DNA from: Takakia lepidozioides
Taxonomy: Eukaryota > Streptophyta > Takakiopsida > Takakiales > Takakiaceae
Reading direction: 5' to 3'
DNA length: 64,000 bases
Assembly (NCBI GenBank): GCA_030704615.1
Contig: CM060734.1
Coordinates: 1,118,001 to 1,182,000 of the forward strand
Both the position numbers and the translations under genes were made by a program. Below the pieces are notes generated by a model. That model searched no databases. It had not been told where the DNA came from and worked only from the letters and a program-made list of their open reading frames with translations. Of this stretch, positions 1 to 10,860 are shown piece after piece (position 1 is the stretch's first letter; every line of letters begins with the position of its first letter).

Positions 1-49
1 AGTACACAATAATGTCAAGAGAAAGAAGATCACAGGTAGACAATTTTTT

Positions 50-55
50 TTTATT
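50..55 (-). terminator. Putative poly(A) signal of the NDL gene
   Basis: On the minus strand these bases read AATAAA, about 315 bases beyond the NDL stop codon, which is a reasonable plant 3' UTR length. It is the nearest canonical hexamer I noticed downstream of the stop. Confidence 0.5.
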
Positions 56-370
56 GAAACAAGATGGTGCTAGTATACAGAACTACTTATTTAATCCAAT
101 CTTTAATCCCTGTATGCAATGGTGTCATTTCTCCACCAAAAATGGCAATATCTAAGACTGTATAGCGAGTATAATTCCACTCGCAGCACAGGTCAAGTGT
201 ACATATGCTTCCCATGCTTCCCGTCATCTTATTACCCTCAGTACTACTCTCAGTACTCTACTGCACCAATCCCTCTCTTGGTTACCAGGAAAGGCTGTTT
301 ACAGATGGGGGGGACAACAATTTCGGTGGCACTCACAAATGGTTAAGGATCGTAGAGGAAAATGTACTAC

Positions 371-3300
371 CTAACTTTCCACCGCAGCTACCCGTGTCTT
401 AATAGGCTTAAGCTTTAATCCTAGGCTTTCAGGAGACAGAAGCTCTGGGGCGACGCAGGGAGGACTAAGAGGACTGGTAGGAGTCGAGGAGAGTGAGACT
501 ATTGGGCGTTGGTAGAAAGAGTAACCCATTAGGAATAACTCAATTGGCACCAACATTGACTGCGGCTGTTCCTCTGTCACCAGGGAGCCACATGCTTGCA
601 CCTGTATGGATACACATTACAGGCATTAGACATTAGCATTAACTGCTTACAAGACTCTCTCTCTTTTGATTCTCCACAGGTATTGATTTTCTAGGAGGTA
701 CAAATCACATGCATTAAAGAAATCTGCTAGAAGACTGGTTCATGCAACTCTTCATCTTTCTGAGTTTAACTCGCAATCCACAGAAGTCCAATCCACAGAG
801 GACAGCCAAGGATGGTCAGTGTGAGTCTTACCTCAATCAAAGCACTGTTGCGTCTATCCACCTCCAGACTAATGCAAAGAGCTTCATGGTGGAAGGGAGA
901 GAGCTCGCCCACTATTATCAATGTTCGGCATTTCAATTTCCTTAGACTCTCACTCAAATCCACCCTCCTGCATTAATCAATCCACAACTGTGATGAGAAT
1001 CCACCATTTCTCCATGTAGCTCTTCATCCACCTACCTTGAGCCTGATTTTTCCTAGAGGGCACACTAAGGAATTCCAGTATATCCACATTCCCCCTAATG
1101 TGAACTCAGCTGAGAAACACTGACTGAACATTAGATGTCCCAACATTCATACAAAGCACAAGTTGGGAGAACCTACTGGTGGATAGCTTGCATATACCGC
1201 ATCACATTTTTGCTTTGCCTCTCATCCAATAACTGCACATATCAACATTGAAAGTACACATTAAAGACTGGAAACTAACATGCCATCACCAAACTCAAAC
1301 CAAGAACATTTGAAATTAGCCCATCATTCCAAAGGCAAATTGTGATCCCTCTTTCTATGGGCGATGCAAAGGATTTATTGAACTCACCCTGCGATAAGTT
1401 GAGACTACATCTGACCCTGTACTGGAAATGTTCCGAACATCCTGTCACATCCAAAAACCACAGTGCAGCAGCAGCTTCCTCAAAATTGGAAATTGAAAAA
1501 AGTGTTTCCTGCAGACTTCCCGACTGGGACATATCCTGAATGTGCAAAGTGATCAGTCTGGCATTAGCATAGCTATTAGAAGTTTGTCATTTCCACTTGG
1601 TACTCATCCTTGACCAGTTTCTTATGTACCAGATCAGAAGTGCAACAAAGTAGCAAAAGGCTGACGGATTGACTTACTTGACTGAAGTATCGTTGCAGAA
1701 GAGTCTCCTTCACAAAATTGGACATACCACAAAAATAGAGCAAGTTTATCATTGCCTGCAAATGCCCGAGTGGAAATCTCCATGAGACCTTGATGGGAAG
1801 AGGACTACATGGAAAGCAATCTCTCTACTCAAAACAGCTCCAAAGATACTGTAGCATACACAGCACTTCAAAACCATGGATTGGCAATAGGGTGTAACAG
1901 CATGTTTGGAGTGGGCATTTCACGGAGTAGATTCTGGATTTATTTCAAACCTTGTTGTATAGCCATTCTGTCCAGCAGGGCGTTTGGCACAGAGGAGAAA
2001 CCAAAATAAGGCCTAATGCACGGTCCCTGTACTTCAGCTGCAGGATAAGGTCCCAAACAATCAGATAGGTGCTACATATCTACTCAGACATAACTATTTT
2101 TAATGTGTCCTTAAAAAAAGAGTCCAACTCATGAAGAGGTTCCATGCTCATGTGTTTAATGCAGAAGAGAAACCTTTAAGCTGCCCTGGTTTGCTGACTG
2201 CACTCACGTGACAGTCTACAGAACATTAGGAGTGCTTCGAAACAAAAATTGAGATAAATAAATCCACTGGATCGAAACAGTACCGCAAAAAGAGTTAGGA
2301 TGTAAGCTCCTCCTGTCACACCCAAACCAATCACTTCCTGCAACCTGTTTCAACAATAGGAGGATTAGCACTGTGGCCACTCAAAAGCTAGGACAAATTG
2401 TGTTACATCACAATTCAACCAGAGCACACATGTTGAAGATTTGCACACAAAACCAGAAGAAATCACACAACTCATGTCAAAGGTTGAAAGCGAGCTGCAT
2501 AGCCCCCCCACCCTTTCCTATTGTTTGAAAAGTGACTCTGAAAGTTCTCTTTCCTTGCCAATTATTATGGCAACCCCCATTTAAAACAGTGATCCAGGCA
2601 GTATTTACAGCACACAAGCTTTGGAGCTGGTGCCTACTCACCTTGATGCACCCTCCTCACTCCTCAAAATTGGTTCAGAAAGAAACTCACCCGAAATAAT
2701 CTAGGACCTCTGCAACTTGGTCTGCCAAGTCATCCACAGAAGCAAGTGCTTGATTTGATGGAATAAGTGGTGCCCCAACCTGCCACAGATCATTACCTTT
2801 GGACTTAAGTTCTAATAACTTTAGAATCCTGCAGCCCTTCCTTAACAGATGTTCTGTCCTATGGTCACCGAAGCGTCACATCAAACAGTTACCTACACAC
2901 TTTCCAGGAACTCCATCAATTTGCCAAACCTTCAAGGCAGCCTCTAGTACCTCCAAAGTTTGAGAAATTGATACTAACCTCATGGCCAGGGGCGTCAATA
3001 TGGTAGATGCAGAAGTTGTGGAACAGAACGGATGAAGCCTCAGGGCATGAGAAGAGCCCTTCGAAGCAGCACAAATCTGGAAACCAACCCACCAGTCACA
3101 CATTTGAGCTGTCCTCCTCCGTTACCCTGGAGTATGCAGAGTTCACCCAAATTTACTGCCATAAACATAAACAGCAGATTTAATACATTACAGGTATCAC
3201 TGCAGCTCTCGCCCGACCACACCCTTGCTACGCCTTCGCCAAATTTCGCTGGAAATTCCAGCCGGAAAACCTGCTATTCAACCTTTGGCCACAACTTTCG

Positions 3301-3983
3301 GACCTCTTCTCAAAAGCTTCGATGCGATAAAAGATTATAGGTTGACGCTTGTCCTTGAGCAAAGTAGCGTTTAGGTTAAGGCTCAAAGGGGGAGTGCAGA
3401 ACTCACAATTAAGCCCCACATCTGGGTATGTCACGAGAGCGGGCTTGTCCTGGTCACCACAAACGAGCACCGAGATATGCCCAAATGAGGTGGGAACCAG
3501 AAATTCCTGATGACAGGATAACAGGTCGAAATTAGTACAGCCTTTGACAGCAAGACTTAATTGAGACCGACCAATGATGAGTCCAAACCAATATTGACAT
3601 CGAAATTCTCCAGGTATTGCTACTTGCTGTCACACGGCAAAAAAGGAGGCCAAGCATACACTCATCGCGGCGGAGTGTCCTGTACATTATATGACAGTTA
3701 ACAACAAGCACTTGCACCACGGACAAGTCATGCACAGCGCAGAACTCTGTAAGAGGACCATCAATTCAAACACTAAGCGTCTCTTTCTTTACCATTTCTC
3801 AGAGACTGTAGAACCCGCTAGATGACACATGGGAGAAACCTAGAAAATCACACGCAGTTGAATTTAACGAGGAATACAACGCGCTGCAGAAGGCAAGAAA
3901 TGTTCGTGCGGGATGTTGGGTACCTGGCCTCCCCATGGCACTGATTCCATGTCCAACGTGATCGCAAAACTCCCTTCCTCCAT
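371..3983 (-). CDS. NDL: N-MYC-downregulated-like (NDL/NDRG family) protein, intact, 11 exons
   Basis: Eleven exons join in phase into 349 codons plus stop: 3983-3924, 3506-3407, 3076-2979, 2779-2691, 2344-2284, 2037-1951, 1755-1678, 1441-1388, 1232-1177, 967-832 and 601-371. Introns begin GT (GTGAGT, GTAAGT, GTAAGA, weaker GTACCC, GTACTG and GTTTGA) and end AG. The protein opens [15 protein letters not shown] and shows NDRG hallmarks in order: [71 protein letters not shown] and [18 protein letters not shown]. Length matches the plant family (about 345 residues). NDRG proteins have an alpha/beta-hydrolase fold but are not thought to act as hydrolases; Arabidopsis NDL1 binds the G-protein beta subunit and affects auxin transport. 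That role is transferred by family, not seen here. No frameshift or stop was found, so this is the one clearly functional host gene in the window. Confidence 0.95.
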
Positions 3984-4629
3984 AGCCCAAAACAGCGCAA
4001 CAGCGAGCACAGAAGAGGTTTAGGGGTAGAGTCACTCCTCGCTACAAAACTGTAGGCAATTTGGGCCTTGTGAGTTTCATTGTGCACACATTGTCGTCAT
4101 ACGCTGGGTTCGAGTGAGTGTGAACACCGGGCTCCAGAGGCCCAATAGACGAGTCCGAATTACAACTCAAATACTACAGATGTGCCAATGCGCCTCAGCA
4201 ATGCACGTAGCCCGAATTGCTCACATGCTGGAAAGAGTCCACTCAAAGTTTGCGTCCCGTAGGATGAATCTAGTAGAGTTAGCCTCTCTTGGTCAGTGCC
4301 CACTAATGCTTGGATCAGAGACCCGGACAGAACGCTTCCGAATCAGGACTAGGAAAACCAAAATCTCAAGAACCCACTCAGGTGTGTCAAGTCTCACTTC
4401 ATAAGCTGGAGACGCCCAATGAAATGCGACTCAAACCGGATACTAGAGAAGAAAATCAAGCTTAGTAGTAGTACAAGCATGCAGGTGCGAGGCGAGAGGC
4501 GGGTGGCCAAACTGCGCGCCACCTAAACCTACGAAGACGAGCAGATGAGTGAGCTTATAGCAGCAGGTAAGAAGAAGCGAGACGAAGAGCAGAGAATGGG
4601 GGCCCCACTCTAAAGCACACAAGAAACTG

Positions 4630-4662
4630 CACGAGAGAGAAGAGAGAGAGAGAGAGAGAATG
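4630..4662 (-). promoter_or_regulatory. CT-rich tract in the presumed NDL 5' leader
   Basis: The plus strand carries a GA run here, so the NDL transcript would read a CT microsatellite roughly 650 bases upstream of its start codon. Pyrimidine-rich tracts are common in plant 5' UTRs and core promoters. The transcription start is not determined, and an intron in the leader is possible. Confidence 0.35.
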
Positions 4663-4789
4663 CCTGCCTGGCAGTTGGGAGGCAAGCCCGCCTTCTTCTT
4701 ACTAATCCCCTTCACTAAGCTCACTAACTATTCCTAACCATTATTTGAATTTGTTTTATTTTCCAGTATCTACCATTTACTGATGCTGG

Positions 4790-4990
4790 ACGATTCCAAC
4801 TGGTCCACACGTGCCCGATGAACCGCGCAGGCTGTGTGTCCTCCGCTGGCGGAGAGCTGCGCGGCCACTTTCCGACCGCGGGGTGACCGCGGGATGGCCG
4901 CGCGGTTTCCCGCGGCGCCCGCCGACCGTCTCCGCGTGGCCCTCGAGGGGAATATGTCGTCGGCGTCTGGCACGCGGCAGTTTGTGGTCA
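4790..4990. promoter_or_regulatory. CpG-rich block upstream of the NDL gene
   Basis: This 200-bp block is far richer in G, C and CpG than its surroundings and keeps several overlapping frames open on both strands, which is expected of GC-rich DNA and not evidence for coding. Its position just upstream of the NDL leader suggests a promoter or unmethylated island; this is inference. The following 4,990-6,450 also holds a second GC-rich patch (about 5,640-5,800), but I see no gene there that I can support. Confidence 0.3.
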
Positions 4991-6459
4991 CAAGTCACAA
5001 CTGGTACAGTAATTTTGGTGCTTCACGAAAACAGTAAAGAGCATGTGCGGATTGACTAACCCTACTAAACTCATCAAGATATTCTACTTGTGTTTGTCTT
5101 TGGATTGAAAATAATCGAATGGCCCACTCCAAGCGAATTCTTATTGTCGTTTCTGTCGTATGAACGGACGACGAACGAATCGGACAAGTCGGACCGGAAA
5201 TCATGTAAGAATTGCGTGTACCTATCCTGTACAGGACCGTACAGTATAGCAATGCGCCCCAGTCGGGTCATTGAATGAATGTCATCCATCCACATTCACA
5301 CAATGGAAAATGTGCCGCAGTTGAGGGGGTTATTGTGAGCATATCCACGGCGAGGCCCGTCAAACGTTACTGTTTACAAGGGGGACGGTACTTTTTACAA
5401 GGACGATTTGGTTGGCACTCCACTGTGGGAACGGTAGCAGACGCGGCATAGACAGCCCCAGGCACGCCCGCCGCCCTATCACAATCTTGGCGCGTTGATC
5501 AGCCCATATTTTTTAGGCGAAATAAAGCCAAAAAGCACTCGACCTTTGTACGCTGCGACACACGCCCTTGTAAAAAAACAGCGGGAAACCGAAAAAAAAG
5601 CCAAAATGTGCGCGTTCCCTGGTGGAGTGTCACCATAAAGCACCAAAGGAACTACCCCTTGGCACCTGGGAACCGGATCCCATGGCACCCGTCATCCAAC
5701 GGCCGGCGCCTGTTGGCGTGCATGGGGGATCTCGCCACGTGCTCCGCCCTGGGCCGTCCGTTCGCCAAGCGTTTTAGGGCCGGAGGGGGTGGCAGCGGCG
5801 GCTATCACTCTGAGTTCATCGCCTACTATGTTATGCCTTGAGTTCATGTGTGTCGACAGGTTCTTTAGTGTGCGCTTGTTTATTGGGAAGGACTTCAAAG
5901 ATGCAGGGAAGCTTCAATGCCCGGAGGCGGCTGCTGGATCGCATTAAGATCGTGGCCCCGTGGCCGTTATGGTGTCTCTGCTTAGATTTACAGAGTTCCT
6001 TTTGTGCTAGAGGGCAGATTCAAGAGCCCTTTTGTTTCCATTATCTCTGCGAGTGTAGTGAAATTATCGACGTTGACATTTGGTATTTGGGCAATTTTCA
6101 TTGGGGCATATGGCCTAGACAGTCTGTTTTGGACCTGGTAGCTTAGTATTAGTTCCCCCTTGCATGTTCAGATTGCAAGAGGCATTACTATTGTCTCTGG
6201 AGGTTCAGATTGAGTTTTTCACATCTTCAACTCGGTGCCTTTTGGGCCCAAGACGCAATATGTTTATTTAATTTGAGTACAAGGGCCTCCGTCCCCTTTT
6301 TATTAAAAGAAAACATTAAAAAAAATTCGTTGTTGACGTGTGTCCCATCCAAAGTGGGCTACAGTAGACCCTGGATAATGCTTTTTTGTTATGTTACCCT
6401 TAATGTTATGAAATCTTGGCTCTCTAAAAATTTACACTTGAAAACAACAATATAACATG

Positions 6460-6645
6460 AACATAAGATAAAGATAAAGTCTATTTAACATCCAGTGTAT
6501 TTACAGAGCTTACTGCTCAACACATAGGCCATCGAGGGCCCAATGGACGGTCTGAAGGCACATGTTGAAGGATTGAACCCCAGGATCACCTAGGTTATGC
6601 ACAGGCAAGGCAGAAACACCCAACCACTGGGCTATCTGCTCAATG
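6460..6645 (-). mobile_element. tRNA-derived SINE
   Basis: On the minus strand an A-box-like TAGCCCAGTGG (6634-6624) is followed about 45 bases later by a B-box-like GGTTCAATCC (6579-6570), the split RNA polymerase III promoter of tRNA-derived SINEs. The body continues toward lower coordinates and ends in an AT-rich TTTATC-type tail near 6460. I did not find a convincing target-site duplication, so the ends are approximate. Confidence 0.55.
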
Positions 6646-6823
6646 GTTTTGAGAATAGATATTACCTCAACAATTATTTTCGACCTTACTCAAAAACTAT
6701 TTTTGAGGTAATATCTTTAAAATTAAAAAAAAAATGGTTTTGAAAACAGATATTACCTCAACAATTGTTTTTTACCTCCATCAAAAACTATTGTTGAGGT
6801 CATTTCTTTAAAAAAAAAACATA
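6642..6823. repeat. Two tandem copies of a 90-bp stem-loop unit
   Basis: Two diverged direct copies (about 6642-6732 and 6733-6823) each start AATGGTTTTGA and each contain an inverted repeat. In the first, AGATATTACCTCAA (6657-6670) pairs with TTGAGGTAATATCT (6703-6716); in the second the matching arm has drifted. Each unit ends in an A-rich run. There is no coding content. The next stretch (6,900-8,300) holds no gene I can support. Confidence 0.6.
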
Positions 6824-8353
6824 ATGGTTGATATGCGATAAAAAATAATAGATATGTTATAATTTTCTGCTCTATAGGAATAACATTTATCTAGGGTCGA
6901 CTGTATGGAGCCAGATTAATGACATTGGCCTTTTTATGGTAGCCACTTTGCTGCAATATAAGGGCCCTTGGAGCCAAGTTTATCTCCCTTGCTTTGACCA
7001 TGTGTCGCCCTTGCAATGTCTTCTTGGTCATATATGGTCGCCATATTGCGACAGTATGGTGCGTAGCTGTAGCCACGTACAATCCATGTGGAAAACAGCT
7101 GGTTCGCCACCTACGCACTCTACGCCACTAGTTTTCTGGCACATGGTTGCTGTATATGAAATGAAAAAAAATGGGCTGGTGTTGATTGAGGACATATCTC
7201 TTGACCTCACAAATTTAATGTAGTGGTTGGCGGGTCATTGTATGCTTGGCAGAAGTGCCCTGAGGGAGGCAGATTTAAAGCGGGGCCTGTAGCAATTCTA
7301 CTGGTCTGAGAGCATCCCCACTCTACGCCTCTATGGACCATTGCACCCGTATTTCTCCTACACAGGTTTGCCTCCAAACGTACCACACCCCTTGCCCCGC
7401 TACCGTATACGCCGTTAAGGGCGGACATTGAACCGCCTCTTTTTCACTGAATCCGTGCACAATATCCAGTGTCCTGAACCCGTCCCGCAACCGAGTCGTC
7501 CCGACCATGGATATGTCAGAGCGTGCCAGAAGCGTATGAGAAGCGTGTGAGAATCCTGTCAGAGCGTATGAGAATGGCACTGGGAACTCCAGCAAGGTAG
7601 GCACATAGGATACAGGAGCGTAACGAAGGGCAAGGGTGTGGCTACGAGCAGCCGACACCTTCACTCACTTTTCAAGAGTCCTGAACCAACTTCTTCAAAA
7701 TAAGCATAGAGGGGCCATTTCAGAGAGAAGGGTGGGGATGCTTTGAGGCAACCATGGAGCAACCTGCGCGGCCTTTCTAGGACCCCACCACGCTAGATTG
7801 CCGTTTTTGGGCAGGTACCATGACACCGTGGAAATGCTCTTGAGTTATTATGCATGAAGCTTAAACTCTATATTTTGGCGAACATCCAATGGATAGCCAA
7901 AAGTTAGGGTATTACCACTAGTGGTCGTGGGTTCTAAACCATATATGTGTGTTGCATGTCATGAGGTGTCCACCGTCCATCATAAGGATCAAGCCACACC
8001 ATAAATTAGAATTGCTTAGGCAAGAGTCCACATTTTTTCATATTTAGGTTGTTTTAGCTAGAAAACTTAGTTTGATAAACCTTGACTAATTCATTGACCA
8101 GATAATTGACCAATGAATATTTGACTAAACTGAATGGTTGACTGCAAACTATAAACGAATATGGCCCAGGCTGAGTTGGATAAACTTTATGTTGATACTA
8201 GTGTCTTGATAATGTTTGGGGAACATGGTTCTCATGCGTCCCGACAGACATCAGATGGGTATGTAGATGCCGAAGTTAGCTTAAATAAGAGCCTCTTCCG
8301 AGCCTCTTCCCCTCGCAGTACGTAGATGTTGACAAAATGTTATTAGGTGATGA

Positions 8354-8440
8354 GGGCCACCCCCGAGAGGGGGCAGTAGCCGTGAGGCGACGTGGCTCCT
8401 AGTTACACCGGCTTTGGCCGGAGTCTTCTCTCTCTCTCTC
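8354..8440 (+). mobile_element. Short retroposon with 11-bp target-site duplication
   Basis: An 87-bp GC-rich segment ending in a TC microsatellite is flanked by identical TTAGGTGATGA copies at 8343-8353 and 8441-8451. Direct repeats plus a simple-sequence 3' tail indicate target-primed reverse transcription. It is probably a 5'-truncated SINE or LINE tail. The parent family is not recognised. Confidence 0.6.
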
Positions 8441-8716
8441 TTAGGTGATGACGAAATGTCAGTTAGTTGGTCGCAAGCTCACCCTTATCACTATAGTAAA
8501 CGTTGCTTGAATTATTTGTATTTTCGGTTGGCTTATATCTGTGAACCCTAACGGCCCGGGAGCAGTTACATTATGCGATGGAACGTAACCGAAATTTGCG
8601 GAGTGACGTTCCATCCCATAAGGTCACTCCTGCCACCATTTCCCCCATTTTTGCGTCTTTCCAGCATCTTTCCGAGATCAGACAAACCAAAGGAGCGGGC
8701 AGCAAAAGAAGATGTT

Positions 8717-8733
8717 GGGGGGGGGGGGGGGGG
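8717..8733 (+). repeat. G17 homopolymer
   Basis: Seventeen consecutive G bases, one of at least nine G or C runs longer than 12 bases in this window. Length is prone to sequencing error and could explain apparent frame changes in overlapping ORFs. Confidence 0.9.
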
Positions 8734-8802
8734 AAATCTGGGCGCCTAAAAGAAGGGACACGTGCCGGGGTTTTTTTTCAAGCAACTTTTGCACAGGGTA
8801 AA

Positions 8803-8902
8803 GGCCCCACTCGCGGGCCGTCACACGTTTGCGCCACTGGTCACTCGCGCTCCGCCCTCGTTCCCAGTGGCTTGAACGTGTGACAGCCCTTGCGTGAGGC
8901 CC
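8803..8902. repeat. Long imperfect hairpin
   Basis: An arm containing GTCACACGTT and GCCACTGG (8820-8840) pairs with CCAGTGGC and AACGTGTGAC (8864-8884) around a loop of about 23 bases. Pairing continues outward between GGCCCCACTCGCGGGCC and the complement of AGCCCTTGCGTGAGGCC. The stem totals roughly 40 bp with scattered mismatches. It could be a foldback element remnant or a small-RNA precursor; nothing distinguishes these here. Confidence 0.55.
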
Positions 8903-9009
8903 TTCCCCTCCACATAACGATTTCTGTGACCCACACGATCATGTTGGATACATTGTATTCTTCAACTCAAAAAATTTGTGAGTTTGCGAATTCTGGTCGC
9001 GCAAACTAA

Positions 9010-9240
9010 ACTAGTGTTGGACCGGTATCATAAATATTTCATACCAGGAAGGGTTTGGTATTGTTGGTGAAGAGGCCTGGCAGGTAATGGTATCACAGTA
9101 GACATTAAACTTTTAATGTACCAGTCTGGTATGTACATTGTTTTTGCTTTGTCTGGTATGGTACGGTATCAATATTGCAAATTTCAAATCTTATACTGGG
9201 GGTATATCAATACTGGTATCAATACAGCTCTATGGTAGAA
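9010..9240. repeat. CTGGTAT/ATACCAG-rich degenerate repeat cluster
   Basis: Dense copies of CTGGTAT, GGTATCAATA and their complements occur in both orientations with irregular spacing. Similar clusters recur at 10,615-10,860 and 11,235-11,450. No ORF is supported. The family is not recognised; scattered copies continue to about 9,730. Confidence 0.5.
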
Positions 9241-9721
9241 ATTCTCCATGGCATAATTTGAACAGTTTATTTATTTAATTTTAAAGCTGATTGCCGCACT
9301 TCAGCTGCTGAAGTTCACCACTTTGGCCGTGAGTGCCCTTATTTAAAATAACAAGGAGCCAGATGTCACCTGAGGGTAATTTGAGGTAACTCTCCATTGT
9401 TGCACTGTAAACCCCTAATGCTCCACATATTGATACCTAGGGTGCAAGCGACGACCGAAGACAGAGTACTAGTATCGACAAAGTTGCATTCCTTGTGATA
9501 CCAAGCTGGTCTGGTAGGAGCCTATGTATTAGCGTTTTACTATATTGCCCCCAATATATGTTCTACCCGGGGTACTACTGCCAGGTTAGTATCTTTGTTC
9601 TTATAGAAACCTTTAATTGCACAGTCGTAACTGTGTTGGTCATTGTGTAGGTGGTCTGGTACCCTGCTGCGATACCCTGCTGAAACCCCGCCTCGCCCCC
9701 ATATACCTGTCCAACATTGGT

Positions 9722-10609
9722 CTAAACCCACTTTTCCCCTGCATTTTTAGGATGTCTTCTCAAGACTGTATGTGGTATGTCACTTTGGGGTGCACACACA
9801 GAAAGCACAGGAACATTGTAGATGCACTTGCAGATGCAGGATGCGTGAGCAAACCCTAAGTTAGAAGAATCCGAGGCGACCAATCTCGTCTCTCTCACGC
9901 ACACACGACGTGTAGGGCGCCAACACTGTAGAGCGCCGAAGGCAGACTGTAGTGTAATCTTTGTGAATATTTGTGTGCCGCTCTGGCGCTCTGCATGCCT
10001 GCCACCCCGTGCGCTTCCTGCTGCACACACATCAGTGGGCAAAGCCTCCCTAGACTGCCTTTGTTGCTGTTCCTTTGATGGCTGAAAGCCTGGACTCAGT
10101 GCTCTCAAGACAGTCAGAGTGATGCAAGCAGCAACACCTGCATACAGCACTCCAACTTTCCAAGTAGCATGGCTGGCCGATAGCTGGGCCAGCTAAATGT
10201 GCATTCACAGCATCAATGAGCACCGATTGATGAGTTTTGTCATTTCATGGCCTCTCACAACCCAAGTTCAGCATCGGATCACCTCCATGTTATTTAATTT
10301 TGTCTGCGGCAACAACATCAACAGTAAAGCAGCTCATAGAAGTGCCAGAGTCTGTTCGGTGAGTGTGATAGTGCGCTAATGATAACTGGTGGATGGAACA
10401 GCATGTTCGAGATATTGTGGAGAGGTGAGATTGCGATTTACCCACAGGGTATCCTGATTCCTAAGATGAGGATGAGGGAGACTCGCAGCTACCTGAAGCA
10501 GAGCGTACCAAAAATGGGAATTCACTAAGATTCTCTTCTGATGATTCTGGGATAACTGAGTCCTGAGTTCATAAACGCGATAAGCCTTAAAAGGATGCAG
10601 GTTCCTCGC
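9722..10609 (-). CDS. Unidentified host gene, two adjoining 3' exons with a membrane segment
   Basis: Exon 10609-10493 (39 codons) is bounded by ...TATGCAG and GTAGCT. It joins in phase, across a 300-bp intron ending ...ACATTTAG, to an exon starting at 10192. The first exon reads FKAYRVYELRTQLSQNH and then KRILVNSHFWYALLQ. The second begins LAQLSASHATWKVG, followed by a hydrophobic stretch (VLYAGVAACITLTVL) that fits a transmembrane helix, then a polar QSKEQQQRQSRE-like tail. The frame stays open to about 9722, but the true end may lie earlier because the tail looks unconserved. I do not recognise the family. Upstream sequence is disrupted by CTGGTAT repeats, and an exon at 12427-12515 on the same strand may belong to this gene. 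Confidence 0.5.
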
Positions 10610-10614
10610 CTGCA

Positions 10615-10860
10615 TACATACCAGTGTTGGACTGGTATCGTATTTTGAGCACACCAGGCTGGTACTGGTATATAGGCTTTCGGCCAGTTGTGATACCAGG
10701 GAGGTACTGGTATTGGCAAAAATCTGAGATTTGGATACCATGGTGGTATCAATAATACCTGATTGGTGTGGTGTTTAACGGGCATCAATAGCAAGAGTTT
10801 TTAGAAATCGATACCAAGGTATTATCAATACTGGTCTGGTATAAGAAAAAACTCATGATA
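10615..10860. repeat. Second CTGGTAT-rich repeat cluster
   Basis: Repeated ACTGGTATC, CTGGTACTGGTAT and TGGTATCAATA motifs lie directly upstream of the 10,493-10,609 exon, inside what would be an intron of the unidentified gene. A third cluster of the same type is at 11,235-11,450. The pattern resembles the cluster at 9.0-9.2 kb. Confidence 0.5.

Noticed and set aside
4770-5059. Overlapping ORFs on both strands upstream of the NDL gene
   Set aside because: All frames are open because the block is GC-rich; peptides are Arg/Pro/Gly-rich with no domain and no splice context.
7900-7950. GGGTTCTAAACC as a B box of another SINE
   Set aside because: No convincing A box at the correct distance and no target duplication.
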